A program made the position numbers and the translations under genes. Below are positions 60,601 through 62,705 of a DNA stretch of 64,000 nucleotides, in pieces; the stretch's first letter is position 1, and every line of letters starts with the position of its first letter. The stretch is from NCBI GenBank assembly GCA_026122225.1, contig JANEZZ010000793.1, positions 1,240,001 to 1,304,000 of the forward strand, given 5' to 3'. Below the pieces are notes generated by a model. It ran no database searches. It was given only the letters and a program-made list of their open reading frames with translations, and was not told the DNA's origin. The stretch is from Heloderma charlesbogerti. Taxonomy: Eukaryota > Chordata > Lepidosauria > Squamata > Helodermatidae.

Positions 60601-62705
60601 TGCACCTGCCTATTTGCCCTTTTAAAATGTTGACATGATCAAATCCAAATAAATATACAACTATGAGTTTACTTGTGAGTTGACTCCTTGTGCATCTCTA
60701 CACGAGTCTAAAATCCCGAATTTAAAATGGGGCTTTCTGCTTCCATTTTAAATGCAGGATCACAACGGACTCCCTTTACACGTGCTTCCTTTCCCCCCTC
60801 CCCCTTCCCCCTCCTTCTCCCCCATATCAGAGTCTTCCATATGTTTCATTGGTCTAGCTCCTCTTCTTGCAGTTTTTCCTTTTTCATGGAGGGAACTCAA
60901 GTGGAACACAAGCATGGTAATTTAATAGCTCATTATCTCCAATCTTTTTAACAATGGAATAAGGGCCATGGCAGGAGATGCCCTGGAGGTTAACGGCCTC
61001 ATCTAAAGGGCCCACAAACTTCCGTGAGTGAGCAATCTCAATAGCAAGATAAAAGCTCCATGAGAAGAAGCCCCTTGGCTCACCTTATATTGGCTCGGAG
61101 ATAAGCGAAGCTACTTCCCTGCAAAACTAGGAAATACCTGCTTATTTTCAATCCAGTCTCAATTCAGATTGAATCAACACTCACCCAACCCTCCCTTCAT
61201 CCATGCACCAATTACCCCAGAACTTAATTACCCACTTAATAGGCTAGAGTAGCAGCAACATTCTGGGAGCAAGCTACGTTAAGCAAGGAGAGGGAAGGAA
61301 GGGACATCCCCTTCCGCTTCTCCAGGGGTGGCGTTCCAGTGGCAATGGGATGCCGGAATTGAGAAGATAAGCCATGCTGGATCAAACCAAGGGTCCATCT
61401 AGTCCAGCATTCTGTTCACACAGTGGCCAACAAGGTGCCCATAGGAAACCCAAAAGCAGGACATGAGCACAATAGCACCCTCCTGCCCATGTACCCTAGC
61501 AACTGGGATACACAGACTTCTGATAATGGAGGTAGCATAGAGCTATCAAGACTAGCAGCCACTGACAGCCTTCTCCTCCATGAATGTATCCAATCCCCTT
61601 TTGAAGCCATCCAAATTGGTAGCCATCACTACTTCTTGTGGAAGTGAATTCCGTAGTTTAACTACGCACTGTGTGAAGAAGTACCTCCTTTTATCTGTCC
61701 TGAATACCATACCAATCAGCTTCATGGGGGGACCGCAGGTTCTAGTATTATGAGAGAGGGAGAAAAATGTCTCCCTATACAATTTCTCTACACCATGCAT
61801 AATTTTGTACACCTCTTTCATGTCTCCCCTTACTTGTTTTTTTTCCTAAGCTTAACAATCCCAGCTGTGGTAACTTTTTGTCATAACAATCCCAGTTGCT
61901 CCAGCCCCTTGATAATTTTAGTTGTCCTTTTCTGTATTTTTTTCTCACTCCACAATGTCCTTTTTTAGGTGCAGTGACCAAAACTGTGGAGAATATTCTA
62001 TGGGTAGTTGCACCATAGATTTGTATAAGGGGAGGAGAGATCTTCCCTTTCCCCTCTCTGTCATCCGGCACACTGCTCTTCAGCAGCCCATCATCACACA
62101 GCACATAGTTCCACTATGGAATTCTCTACCAGAAGATGTAGTGATGGTGACCATTTGGATGGCTTTAAAAGGGGATTGGACAAATTCATGGAGGATAAGG
62201 CTATCAATGGTTACTAGCCACGATTGTTATACACTACCTCAGATTTCAGAAGCTGTATGCCTGCATACACTAGTTGCTGGGGAACATGAGTGGGAGGGTG
62301 TATTGTACTCCCAACATGAGTGGGAGGGTGTATTGTCCTACTTGTACGCTTCCCATGGGCATTTACTTGGCCACTGTATGAACAGAATGCTGGACTAGAT
62401 GGACCCTTGGTTTGATCCAACATGGCTTTTCTTGTGTTCTTATCCCACCTTAATCTTTTTTTTCTCTTATAGCACCTAATTCTGCCCTAATTCCTCTTTA
62501 TTGACCTCTGCAGTATAACATCCAAGGATCCTGCCCCCCTGTCCCACTTCATACCATGCATTTTGTTGGATTCTTGGAAATCTTTGTCTTCCTTGTTAAC
62601 CTTTGAGGGGTCGCCAGCAAATGCATCTATGTTTGTGTCAAGATAGAAACTTAGATTCTCATCGAAGACTGTAAAGAGCAGATAGAATTCTTTGTCTACA
62701 CCTTT
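13097..62705 (-). CDS. HEPHL1: Hephaestin-like 1 multicopper ferroxidase, 3' ten coding exons (partial gene)
   Basis: HEPHL1 (zyklopen) is a copper-dependent ferroxidase held in the plasma membrane by one C-terminal helix; it oxidises Fe(II) to Fe(III) during iron export. The exons are 62555-62705, 41943-42155, 39471-39684, 31382-31521, 28425-28559, 25155-25261, 22321-22543, 20071-20210, 18422-18581 and 13097-13299. All have AG/GT borders and compatible phases, and sum to 1686 nt (561 residues plus stop). They cover cupredoxin domains 4 (second half), 5 and 6 and the anchor. Type-1 copper ligands (His, Cys, His, Met) are present in domains 4 and 6, and the domain-6 half of the trinuclear centre (HTVHFH, HCH) is intact. 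The membrane helix separates it from soluble ceruloplasmin. The tail lacks the basic end I expect of HEPH, and neighbouring PANX1 fits HEPHL1. Exon numbers 11-20 below assume the mammalian 20-exon count. The 5' half lies beyond 64000. Confidence 0.93.
13767..13912. repeat. Palindromic MITE, near-perfect foldback
   Basis: Begins gcaatcctatacatgtttac and ends gacatgaataggattgcac. The arms pair for about 60 bp around 'agtcttctggttttcagtg' and 'cactgaaaaccagaagattt', with a small 'aggtatacacact' loop. It lies in HEPHL1 intron 19, shares its terminal word with the 4741 element and has a different interior. Confidence 0.78.
13939..14075. repeat. Palindromic MITE (same family as 4741-4872)
   Basis: Starts tta|gggcacaattatatgcatg, with the arms 'aactcccagcatgcc' and 'ggctgggagttgtgagactt', and ends near 'gtctaaacatgcac'. 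The right terminus is degraded. Confidence 0.68.
14250..14640 (-). repeat. L2-like LINE 3' end, old fragment
   Basis: The minus strand retains the equivalent of '[16 protein letters not shown]' (14449-14637) and an L2-type 3' region with A/T tail. Frame broken. Confidence 0.65.
14641..15610. other. HEPHL1 intron 19, nothing recognised
   Basis: Ordinary AT-rich intronic sequence without coding exons or repeats I can name. Confidence 0.5.
15612..15986 (+). repeat. L2 LINE 3' end, young-looking fragment
   Basis: From 'cctaggaggagggctttttc' through the 3' UTR to an (aaat)n tail, it runs nearly base for base like the end of the L2 at 48365-50945 (50590-50945). Truncated to about 375 bp. Confidence 0.9.
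16090..16185. repeat. Palindromic MITE family B, partial
   Basis: 'cagggtgggaaacctgtagtcctcc' and 'aacatgggcaatgttcaggg..tatgggagttgtaggcc' are one side of the family B palindrome; the far arm is missing. Confidence 0.55.
16385..16930 (-). repeat. L2 LINE 3' ends, two abutting old fragments
   Basis: 16385-16850 (minus) has an L2 3' region plus '[23 protein letters not shown]'-type coding remains. 16855-16925 is a second 3' terminus ('atttctatactgcccagtag..gggcagttcacaaaa' on +). Both are antisense to the younger + strand L2 copies. Confidence 0.75.
16992..18245 (-). mobile_element. CR1 LINE, 5'-truncated, RT C-terminal half
   Basis: The 3' terminus (16998 onward on +) has the CR1-type 'agaatcatagaatag' end. 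Minus frames 17665-18105 and 17178-17699 encode the RT: '[16 protein letters not shown]', the catalytic 'FADDTK', '[11 protein letters not shown]'-like and '[12 protein letters not shown]', then the conserved tail '[20 protein letters not shown]'. A frame break lies near 17680. Truncated at about 18245. It sits in HEPHL1 intron 19, in sense with the gene. Confidence 0.93.
18422..18581 (-). CDS. HEPHL1: HEPHL1 exon 19: domain 6 type-1 and trinuclear copper loop
   Basis: 160 bp, acceptor AG at 18582-18583, donor GT at 18420-18421. It encodes '[18 protein letters not shown]', '[20 protein letters not shown]' and 'TTYTIIRS'. HCH bridges the trinuclear cluster. Cys, the His five residues later and the Met ten residues later are type-1 copper ligands; all are present. 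The usual HVTDH reads HVHDH here. The last base starts a Gly codon finished in exon 20. Confidence 0.95.
18600..20070. other. HEPHL1 intron 18, no repeat recognised
   Basis: 1489-bp intron. It contains a perfect 13-bp inverted repeat at 19556-19568 and 19576-19588. An open frame runs back from exon 19 to about 18799 but has no family resemblance. Confidence 0.5.
20071..20210 (-). CDS. HEPHL1: HEPHL1 exon 18: domain 6, HxxHxH copper motif
   Basis: 140 bp, acceptor AG at 20211-20212, donor GT at 20069-20070. It encodes '[18 protein letters not shown]' and '[20 protein letters not shown]' then K. HTVHFH supplies one type-1 His and two trinuclear His, matching the family pattern. The exon starts in phase, completing an Ala codon from exon 17, and ends on a codon boundary. 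Confidence 0.95.
20283..20402. repeat. Palindromic MITE family B
   Basis: Arms 'ttcaagatgttgttgcaccacaactccgatcatc' and 'gctgatgggagttgtagtccaaaaaatctgg' fold on each other; intron 17. Confidence 0.7.
20886..21325 (-). repeat. CR1-clade (L3-like) LINE 3' end
   Basis: On + it begins 'acataagagcataagaagagccatgctggatcagacc', the inverted form of the shared 3' end, followed by the 'aaatttggatggcc'-type coding tail and 'gagagagggagaaaaatgtctc'. 5'-truncated. Confidence 0.85.
21498..21715. repeat. DNA-transposon fragment related to 43060-43437
   Basis: Shares 'tgtaattgtgcaattctgctataccacagtgccatcgagtgg', the inverted match of 'cactagatggcgctgtggtatagtggaattgtgcaat' at 43218-43252, and 'cttaatcccgcaaagaatccggaagcc', the inverted match of 43115-43140. 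Confidence 0.6.
21719..21780 (+). repeat. L2 LINE 3' terminus
   Basis: 'gagagcttcggctattgggc' and a (aaat)n tail, identical to the L2 end at 50890-50945. Extreme 5' truncation, about 60 bp. Confidence 0.85.
22321..22543 (-). CDS. HEPHL1: HEPHL1 exon 17: domain 5/6 junction
   Basis: 223 bp, acceptor AG at 22544-22545, donor GT at 22319-22320. It encodes '[16 protein letters not shown]', then '[20 protein letters not shown]' and 'FVEGNNMH'. The Cys in LIICRKG likely pairs with the Cys in exon 16, as in ceruloplasmin. Possible N-glycosylation sites are NES and NGT. Ends with the first base of an Ala codon. Confidence 0.95.
22560..23280. other. HEPHL1 intron 16, unassigned
   Basis: No exon seen. 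The segment from 22760 ('gcccgatcctaatgc') is GC-richer than its surroundings and may be a DNA element, but I could not find its second end. Confidence 0.4.
23281..23455. repeat. Foldback element, arms about 80 bp
   Basis: Left arm 'ggcctttttcataagggcc' pairs with right 'tagctctttatgaaaaagacc'. 'ttacaggcataaatggcc' pairs with 'ccatttatgcctgtaattt' across a short 'tattaga' loop. Mismatches and small gaps interrupt the stem. No coding content. Confidence 0.75.
23640..23880. repeat. Family B palindromic MITE nested in another MITE
   Basis: The inner element (about 23735-23868) has 'ccctccagatatgctggactacaactcccggcat' and its inverse. The outer text ('gtaaatgccaccgaacacaatgggacttacttcc..aaacatgtata' on the left, 'atataggattgcac' on the right) belongs to the 'aatcctatacatg' family, so one palindrome landed inside another. 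Confidence 0.6.
24546..24620. repeat. Compound microsatellite (TC)n(AC)n
   Basis: About 17 TC units followed by AC units with two or three CG interruptions; HEPHL1 intron 16. Confidence 0.97.
24857..24998. repeat. Palindromic MITE family B, well preserved
   Basis: 'cagggatggggaacacatgg' and 'ggccaaatgttccctggccctg' are the ends; 'aactacaactcccatcatccc' and 'ggctgatgggagttacaatcc' the inner arms. Confidence 0.78.
25030..25110. repeat. Half of a palindromic MITE (4741 family)
   Basis: 'ggaatgctggaaacagtaggacttttttctgcctaaacatgcatagga' is one arm; the other arm is absent. Confidence 0.6.
25155..25261 (-). CDS. HEPHL1: HEPHL1 exon 16: domain 5
   Basis: 107 bp, acceptor AG at 25262-25263, donor GT at 25153-25154. 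It encodes '[20 protein letters not shown]' then '[15 protein letters not shown]', the cupredoxin core strand and Cys seen in the family. Starts by completing a Gly codon from exon 15 and ends on a codon boundary. Confidence 0.95.
25692..25800. repeat. Palindromic MITE family B
   Basis: 'gggtgagaaacctctggccctccagatgttgttgg' and 'agcaacatctagaaggctgcatgttccccaacc' are inverted counterparts; slightly shortened interior. Confidence 0.7.
26010..26240. repeat. Long foldback element, arms about 105 bp
   Basis: Left 'tggaggctggtggctctgat' pairs with right 'gggagccaccagcctcca'. 'atgaatccattctgggtttcag' pairs with 'ctgaaaccaggaatggattcac'. 'aaggtgctgaaccctatcc' pairs with 'aggtttagcacctt' near the centre at about 26120. 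It is in intron 15 and has no coding content. Confidence 0.8.
26693..27084. repeat. About 400-bp TIR element (family C), copy 1
   Basis: Ends 'gggagcaatcccatagcc' and 'cccataggattgcgccctaa' are inverted. The interior repeats 'gggcaggagaagcatggag' as a local inverted repeat near 26965-27020. Family C copies are also at 27543-28000, 30388-30795 and 44058-44486. Confidence 0.6.
27543..28000. repeat. About 400-bp TIR element (family C), copy 2
   Basis: Ends 'ggagcaatcctattg' and 'gtctaggggccataggatggctc' are inverted. The interior has 'ggttgctttggagggggagggaaggaggctgggg', shared with copies 3 and 4. Confidence 0.68.
28010..28085. repeat. Palindromic MITE fragment
   Basis: 'gtgcaatcctatacatgcctactcaaaagtaagacc' with a partial return arm 'cttactctcaggtaagtgggcatagatt'; abuts family C copy 2. 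Confidence 0.55.
28425..28559 (-). CDS. HEPHL1: HEPHL1 exon 15: domain 5
   Basis: 135 bp, acceptor AG at 28560-28561, donor GT at 28423-28424. It encodes '[20 protein letters not shown]' then '[14 protein letters not shown]', the first strand of a cupredoxin domain, ending 'RITMP' plus one base. Just past the donor, the intron has a C run (G run on the gene strand, 28408-28419). Confidence 0.95.
28656..29060. repeat. Probable DNA-transposon remnant
   Basis: Starts like family B ('aggggtggggcacctttttcagcc') but continues into unrelated 'ggctgaattcagttttggag' sequence and G-rich text with 'cagaggatgggtgtgtggtcctctgg'. Boundaries unclear. Confidence 0.4.
29071..29810 (+). repeat. L2 LINE, 3' 740 bp
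   Basis: Matches 50207-50945 of the longer L2: 'ttatctggacagaga', the ORF2 end, the 3' UTR and a poor A/T tail. Stops and frameshifts show it is older than the 48365 copy. Confidence 0.85.
29830..30055. repeat. Two inverted copies of an unclassified repeat
   Basis: The left copy is minus ('aaacaacaaagtcttctggcaccttcaagactaacaaat') and the right copy is plus ('cagaagcttatggtgtaata..aggtgccagaagaccttgttgttt'), so the pair forms a hairpin. A third copy is at 42245-42372. Confidence 0.7.
30245..30382. repeat. Palindromic MITE family B, well preserved
   Basis: 'gcaggggtggggaaactctgg' and 'ggccacaggtttcccacccctg' are the ends; 'agcaactcccataagcc' and 'taatgggagttatagtcc' the inner arms. Confidence 0.8.
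30388..30795. repeat. About 400-bp TIR element (family C), copy 3
   Basis: Ends 'agggtgcaatcctatgg' and 'ggggccataggattcct' are inverted. The interior 'ggtgctttggagggggagggaaggaggct' matches copy 2. It follows a family B MITE by a few bases. Confidence 0.68.
31160..31300 (-). repeat. CR1 3' terminus next to a MITE arm
   Basis: 31165-31212 carries 'tgaattcaatgggacttacttctgag'. From 31215, 'atcatagaatagtagtagggttggaagggg..gagtccaaccccc' is the inverted CR1 3' end. Only about 80 bp of CR1 remain. Confidence 0.75.
31382..31521 (-). CDS. HEPHL1: HEPHL1 exon 14: start of domain 5
   Basis: 140 bp, acceptor AG at 31522-31523, donor GT at 31380-31381. It encodes '[20 protein letters not shown]' then '[16 protein letters not shown]' and 'EEQHLQIL'-type text (KEQHLQIL). 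[12 protein letters not shown] is a family hallmark. The first base completes a Ser codon from exon 13, the last starts a Gly codon. Confidence 0.94.
32003..32439 (+). repeat. Endogenous retrovirus 5' LTR
   Basis: TG...CA ends. A TATA box (tataaaaa) lies at 32320-32327. Where the 3' LTR has AATAAA this copy has AATAAT after a small deletion, so its poly(A) signal is lost. The primer-binding site starts 5 bp after it. Confidence 0.93.
32444..32461 (+). other. Primer-binding site, tRNA-His type
   Basis: tggtgccatgactcggat complements the 3' end of vertebrate tRNA-His except for one base (A where G is expected). Retroviral minus-strand synthesis would prime here. Confidence 0.75.
33181..33714 (+). 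pseudogene. gag: Retroviral gag, matrix and start of p12-like region
   Basis: 178 codons including the stop, starting MGGGGSK; Gly2 with Ser6 fits the N-myristoylation signal. Family marks of a gammaretroviral matrix are FGVGWP (about residue 48) and [13 protein letters not shown] (about residues 77-89). A PPVY late-domain motif for budding lies at residues 137-140 (33589-33600). The frame stops at 33712-33714; a proline/serine-rich continuation is readable in another frame (33758 onward), so the gene is frameshifted. Not functional as it stands. Confidence 0.85.
34217..36692. repeat. Non-gag block inside the provirus ending in an LTR-like sequence
   Basis: Gag text is interrupted between the matrix/p12 region and the capsid C-terminus. 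The last 135 bp look like the U3/R of a different LTR: TATAAAA at 36558-36564, AATAAA at 36645-36650, ending 'cccaaca' at about 36692, directly before gag resumes. The body is purine-rich with no recognisable retroviral protein. It may be a nested, truncated second retrovirus; the left border is not resolved. Confidence 0.5.
36698..37126 (+). pseudogene. Retroviral gag capsid C-terminus, nucleocapsid and protease start
   Basis: From about 36698 one frame resembles the gammaretroviral capsid end ('[20 protein letters not shown]', 'LLNAYRQYT'). It then shifts frame at about 36930 into a nucleocapsid with one zinc knuckle, [14 protein letters not shown] (C-x2-C-x4-H-x4-C). This is followed by a basic stretch and a protease-like 'IDFMINTG', where the usual catalytic DTG reads NTG. 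Frame breaks and the Asp-to-Asn change make it inactive. Confidence 0.75.
37130..38215. other. Provirus 3' region, no pol or env recognised
   Basis: About 1.1 kb between the protease start and the 3' LTR. It is too short for pol plus env, and I see no RT (YxDD), integrase or envelope features. Large internal deletions are the simplest explanation. Confidence 0.6.
38227..38667 (+). repeat. Endogenous retrovirus 3' LTR
   Basis: TG...CA ends, preceded by a purine tract (aaggggggaa) at about 38217-38226. TATA box at about 38534-38540 and an intact AATAAA at 38610-38615. Followed by atga, the target duplication. Confidence 0.93.
39050..39370. repeat. Unclassified interspersed repeat (family A), copy 2
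   Basis: 'gggtggccacgtgtcttattttacagagaacagtcctctatttgatgggttgcc' through 'tttgcatatgcaaat' to 'cttttgtcctcttttttggtg'. Best-preserved copy; compare 4960-5440 and (inverted) 51488-51835. Confidence 0.68.
39471..39684 (-). CDS. HEPHL1: HEPHL1 exon 13: domain 4 type-1 copper site
   Basis: 214 bp, acceptor AG at 39685-39686, donor GT at 39469-39470. It encodes '[20 protein letters not shown]'; Cys, His(+5) and Met(+10) are the domain 4 type-1 ligands. Then comes '[20 protein letters not shown]', the standard start of the next domain pair. Ends with two bases of a Ser codon completed in exon 14. Confidence 0.95.
40085..40935 (+). repeat. CR1 LINE, 5'-truncated
   Basis: Frame 40321-40698 encodes the CR1 RT region after motif C ('[10 protein letters not shown]', '[17 protein letters not shown]', '[12 protein letters not shown]'). 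The motif C Ala-Asp-Asp is altered here (FTEDT). The 3' end 'ggtctatgattcta' is at about 40918-40932. It is opposite to the 59521 copy of the same subfamily. Confidence 0.85.
40946..41028. repeat. Tandem repeat, about 24-25 bp unit x3
   Basis: Units of 'tatgtatgtatgtgttctattta' with small changes. Confidence 0.85.
41030..41620 (+). repeat. CR1-clade (L3-like) LINE 3' end
   Basis: Frame 40947-41366 includes '[20 protein letters not shown]' and '[19 protein letters not shown]', the RT C-terminal tail of this family. The shared 3' end follows ('gaacatgggcagg..actagatggacccttgg..cttatgttct'), with a small tandem duplication of 'gtgcctatgtacatca' at about 41405-41465. Confidence 0.88.
41943..42155 (-). 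CDS. HEPHL1: HEPHL1 exon 12: domain 4
   Basis: 213 bp, acceptor AG at 42156-42157, donor GT at 41941-41942. It encodes '[20 protein letters not shown]', '[20 protein letters not shown]' and '[10 protein letters not shown]'. The His in DMHGVHF is the first type-1 ligand of domain 4. Starts by completing an Ala codon from exon 11 and ends with the first base of Gly. Confidence 0.95.
42245..42372 (+). repeat. Unclassified repeat, third copy (see 29830-30055)
   Basis: 'cacggaagcttatgtcataataaatgtgttaatctttaaggtgtcacaagaccc' then 'gcagcaactggctaacacggcaaccctctgg'. Confidence 0.65.
42395..42695. repeat. Family B-like partial MITE with unrelated filling
   Basis: Left 'ttgctggcctccacatgttttggactgcaactcccatcattcc' and right 'gggccacaaattgcccacccctg' are family B ends, but the interior is pyrimidine-rich and unrelated. 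Confidence 0.5.
43060..43437. mobile_element. Non-autonomous DNA transposon with about 25-bp TIRs
   Basis: Left 'agggcatctctgcaccaagg' and right 'caaagctttt' inverted 'ctttgggtagagatgccct' pair over roughly 25 bp with a few mismatches. The interior includes 'agatggcgctgtggtatagtggaattgtgcaa', present inverted at 21530-21575. A related left end ('gtgcatctctacacgag') is at about 60690. Confidence 0.65.
43690..43757. repeat. Half of a palindromic MITE (4741 family)
   Basis: 'ggggaacgctaggagctgtaggacatttttctgtctaaacatgcataggattgcaccc|ta' is one arm. Confidence 0.65.
44058..44486. repeat. About 430-bp TIR element (family C), copy 4
   Basis: Starts gggtgcaatcctatgg after tta (44055-44057) and ends ccataggattgctccc before taa (44487-44489). 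The interior carries the local inverted repeat 'gaggcttatgatcat' / 'atgatcataagccc' at about 44085-44125. Confidence 0.75.
44490..44598. repeat. Palindromic MITE (4741 family), intact, TAA-flanked
   Basis: 109 bp. gggtgcaatcctatgcatg at the left and 'ctaaacatgcggattgtgccc' at the right, flanked by taa at 44487-44489 and 44599-44601. It abuts family C copy 4 and shares its TAA. Confidence 0.78.
44602..45560. other. HEPHL1 intron 11, unassigned
   Basis: AT-rich; no exon, RNA gene or repeat that I can name. Confidence 0.5.
45560..45635 (-). repeat. L2 LINE 3' terminus fragment
   Basis: 'tttcatttattatatttctatactgctgcacagctgaagctctctgggc' is the inverted L2 3' end. Confidence 0.75.
45875..45965. 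repeat. Family B palindromic MITE, partial
   Basis: 'tgtttggaccacaagtcccattagacccagcc' and 'gtaggagttgtagtccaaagcaggttgcctttcc'; one end is short. Confidence 0.55.
46480..46665. repeat. Degenerate tandem repeat, about 90-100 bp unit
   Basis: 'gtaaatatggggatatagccctttacccatt..cagtctgcagcctgttttgcc' recurs as 'gtaaatacagcgatctagctgcttcacctatt..cagtccgcagcctctgttgcc'; a third partial unit may follow. Confidence 0.55.
46686..47007. mobile_element. Candidate non-autonomous element with perfect 14-bp TIRs
   Basis: cagagtcgcgctgt at 46686-46699 is exactly inverted at 46994-47007 (acagcgcgactctg). The interior is unrelated to other elements here. I see no clear target duplication. CAG termini occur in hAT and some other DNA transposon families. 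Confidence 0.5.
47590..47815 (+). repeat. LTR 3' portion related to the solo LTR at 51976
   Basis: 'aaactggctgtagcctgtgtttactg', 'aatgctgtgttgccacgctttctctatataa' and 'gttgtaagtcacatcagactttccaac' align with 52290-52386. The 5' part is diverged or missing. Confidence 0.7.
47886..48110 (-). repeat. tRNA-derived CORE/MIR-like SINE
   Basis: On the minus strand: a B-box region 'ccgggttctagtccccactcgg', the core 'cactgggtgactttgggccagtcac', 'acctcacagggttgttgttg', then 'gggatataaatgtaataaat' with an (aaat)n tail like that of L2. This fits L2-driven mobilisation. Best copy in the window. Confidence 0.85.
48365..50945 (+). mobile_element. L2 LINE, nearly complete ORF2, young
   Basis: About 2.6 kb. 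Frame 48385-49296 holds an exonuclease/endonuclease-type domain ('[15 protein letters not shown]', '[10 protein letters not shown]', 'WSDHFLL'). Frame 49197-50690 holds the reverse transcriptase ('[11 protein letters not shown]', '[17 protein letters not shown]', catalytic 'YADDTQL') and the C-terminal '[21 protein letters not shown]'. One frameshift at about 49260 separates them. The 3' UTR ends in (aaat)n at 50925-50945. The endonuclease start is 5'-truncated. Long open frames mean recent activity; it lies antisense in HEPHL1 intron 11. Confidence 0.94.
50946..51487. other. HEPHL1 intron 11, unassigned
   Basis: No exon or recognisable repeat; one G-run around 51232-51241. Confidence 0.5.
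51488..51835. repeat. Unclassified interspersed repeat (family A), copy 3, inverted
   Basis: 'ctagggtggccagttacacac', 'gcatatg'-side first, then 'agaaatccagtacatctcac', 'gaccaggtgacctatatgcctgctcagcctgcc' and 'ccttcaaatagaggtca'. Runs opposite to copies 1 and 2. Confidence 0.6.
51976..52387 (+). mobile_element. Solo LTR with 5-bp target duplication
   Basis: 412 bp, tgttgg...ccaaca ends, flanked by tggaa at 51971-51975 and 52388-52392. It contains tataaaa (about 52256) and aataaa (about 52268) signals. No internal region is present, so it formed by LTR-LTR recombination. The 5-bp duplication sets it apart from the 4-bp provirus at 32003. A related piece is at 47590-47815. Confidence 0.85.
52393..53125. 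other. HEPHL1 intron 11, unassigned
   Basis: No exon or recognised repeat. Confidence 0.5.
53130..53330 (-). repeat. CR1 3' terminus inserted in a 'catgggttgt' element
   Basis: 53130-53218 shows 'cctgtccgcatgtaatgacaacccatggcttaatta' with an inverted 'taatgaagccatgggtta'. From 53219, 'gaatcatagaatagtagggttggg..aagtccaaccccctgctcaatgcagg' is the inverted CR1 end. The host element relates to 59145-59515. Confidence 0.68.
53562..56125 (-). mobile_element. BovB LINE, near full length but RT core deleted
   Basis: Minus strand, 5' to 3': 55303-56034 encodes the N-terminal region and endonuclease ('[20 protein letters not shown]', '[14 protein letters not shown]'-like, '[13 protein letters not shown]'). 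A frameshift follows at about 55300. Next, 54011-55189 (392 codons) encodes the endonuclease end ('[12 protein letters not shown]', '[11 protein letters not shown]') and the RT N-terminus up to '[13 protein letters not shown]'. The sequence then jumps at about 54030 to the C-terminal tail, so the catalytic RT palm is missing. The 3' end is at 53562-53575. Confidence 0.94.
56130..58945 (+). mobile_element. CR1-clade LINE with ORF1 esterase and ORF2 remains
   Basis: 56280-56771 encodes a CR1 ORF1 esterase (SGNH-like) domain: '[10 protein letters not shown]', '[11 protein letters not shown]' and '[13 protein letters not shown]', which carries the D-x2-H pair. 56941-57309 is ORF2 endonuclease ('[11 protein letters not shown]', 'VTIMGDFN'). 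57700-58600 is RT in several frames ('[13 protein letters not shown]', '[16 protein letters not shown]', '[11 protein letters not shown]'). The L3-like 3' end is at 58790-58945. Deletions occur at about 57310 and at 58615, the latter at a perfect foldback. Inactive. Confidence 0.88.
58601..58632. repeat. Perfect 14-bp foldback at a LINE deletion junction
   Basis: gtggacagctcaat (58601-58614), loop gaag, attgagctgtccac (58619-58632). It joins RT-region text to the 'cacagcacatagttaaacta' 3' block. Confidence 0.9.
58955..59140 (-). repeat. CR1 LINE 3' fragment
   Basis: 'gtgggagagcccaccacctccccaggtaat' and 'tcaggaagtttttccttatgttcagcc' match 17125-17230. The extreme 3' end is missing. Confidence 0.82.
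59145..59515. repeat. Foldback DNA element with multiple 'gggttgtt' motifs
   Basis: 'ctgtgggttgttaacc', 'gccatgggctgttgttacacc' and 'aacaacccatgatg' occur on both strands, ending 'gccatgggttgttgttacatgtgaacaagg'. Related to 53130-53218. Confidence 0.6.
59521..60540 (-). repeat. CR1 LINE, 5'-truncated
   Basis: The 3' end is at 59523 ('aatcatagaactggaagagg'). The minus frame 60025-60372 encodes '[20 protein letters not shown]' (the third RT motif with the ADD changed to AED) and '[17 protein letters not shown]'. The 59590-59781 frame gives the C-terminal tail. Confidence 0.88.
60690..61085. repeat. Probable DNA-transposon copy related to 43060-43437
   Basis: Left 'gtgcatctctacacgagtc' and right 'agataaaagctccatgagaagaagcccc' resemble the TIRs at 43060 and 43437; the interior differs. 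Confidence 0.45.
61365..61960 (-). repeat. CR1-clade (L3-like) LINE 3' end
   Basis: The minus frame 61552-61821 encodes '[20 protein letters not shown]' and '[20 protein letters not shown]', then the shared 3' end to 61370. Confidence 0.88.
62090..62445 (+). repeat. CR1-clade (L3-like) LINE 3' end, opposite orientation
   Basis: 'cacagcacatagttccactatggaattctc' to 'gatggacccttggtttgatcc'. It contains a tandem duplication of 'aacatgagtgggagggtgta' at about 62284 and 62314. With 61365-61680 it forms a long inverted pair. Confidence 0.85.
62555..62705 (-). CDS. HEPHL1: HEPHL1 exon 11: domain 3/4 junction
   Basis: 151 bp, acceptor AG at 62706-62707, donor GT at 62553-62554. It encodes '[20 protein letters not shown]' and '[15 protein letters not shown]', a hallmark of the multicopper ferroxidase repeat, with an NLS glycosylation sequon. 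It starts on a codon boundary and its last base begins the Ala codon finished in exon 12. The exon before it lies beyond the window. Confidence 0.95.

Noticed and set aside
13097..62705. Ceruloplasmin or hephaestin (HEPH) as the identity
   Set aside because: Ceruloplasmin has no membrane helix; the HEPH tail I would expect (long basic end) is absent, and PANX1 is next door as for HEPHL1.
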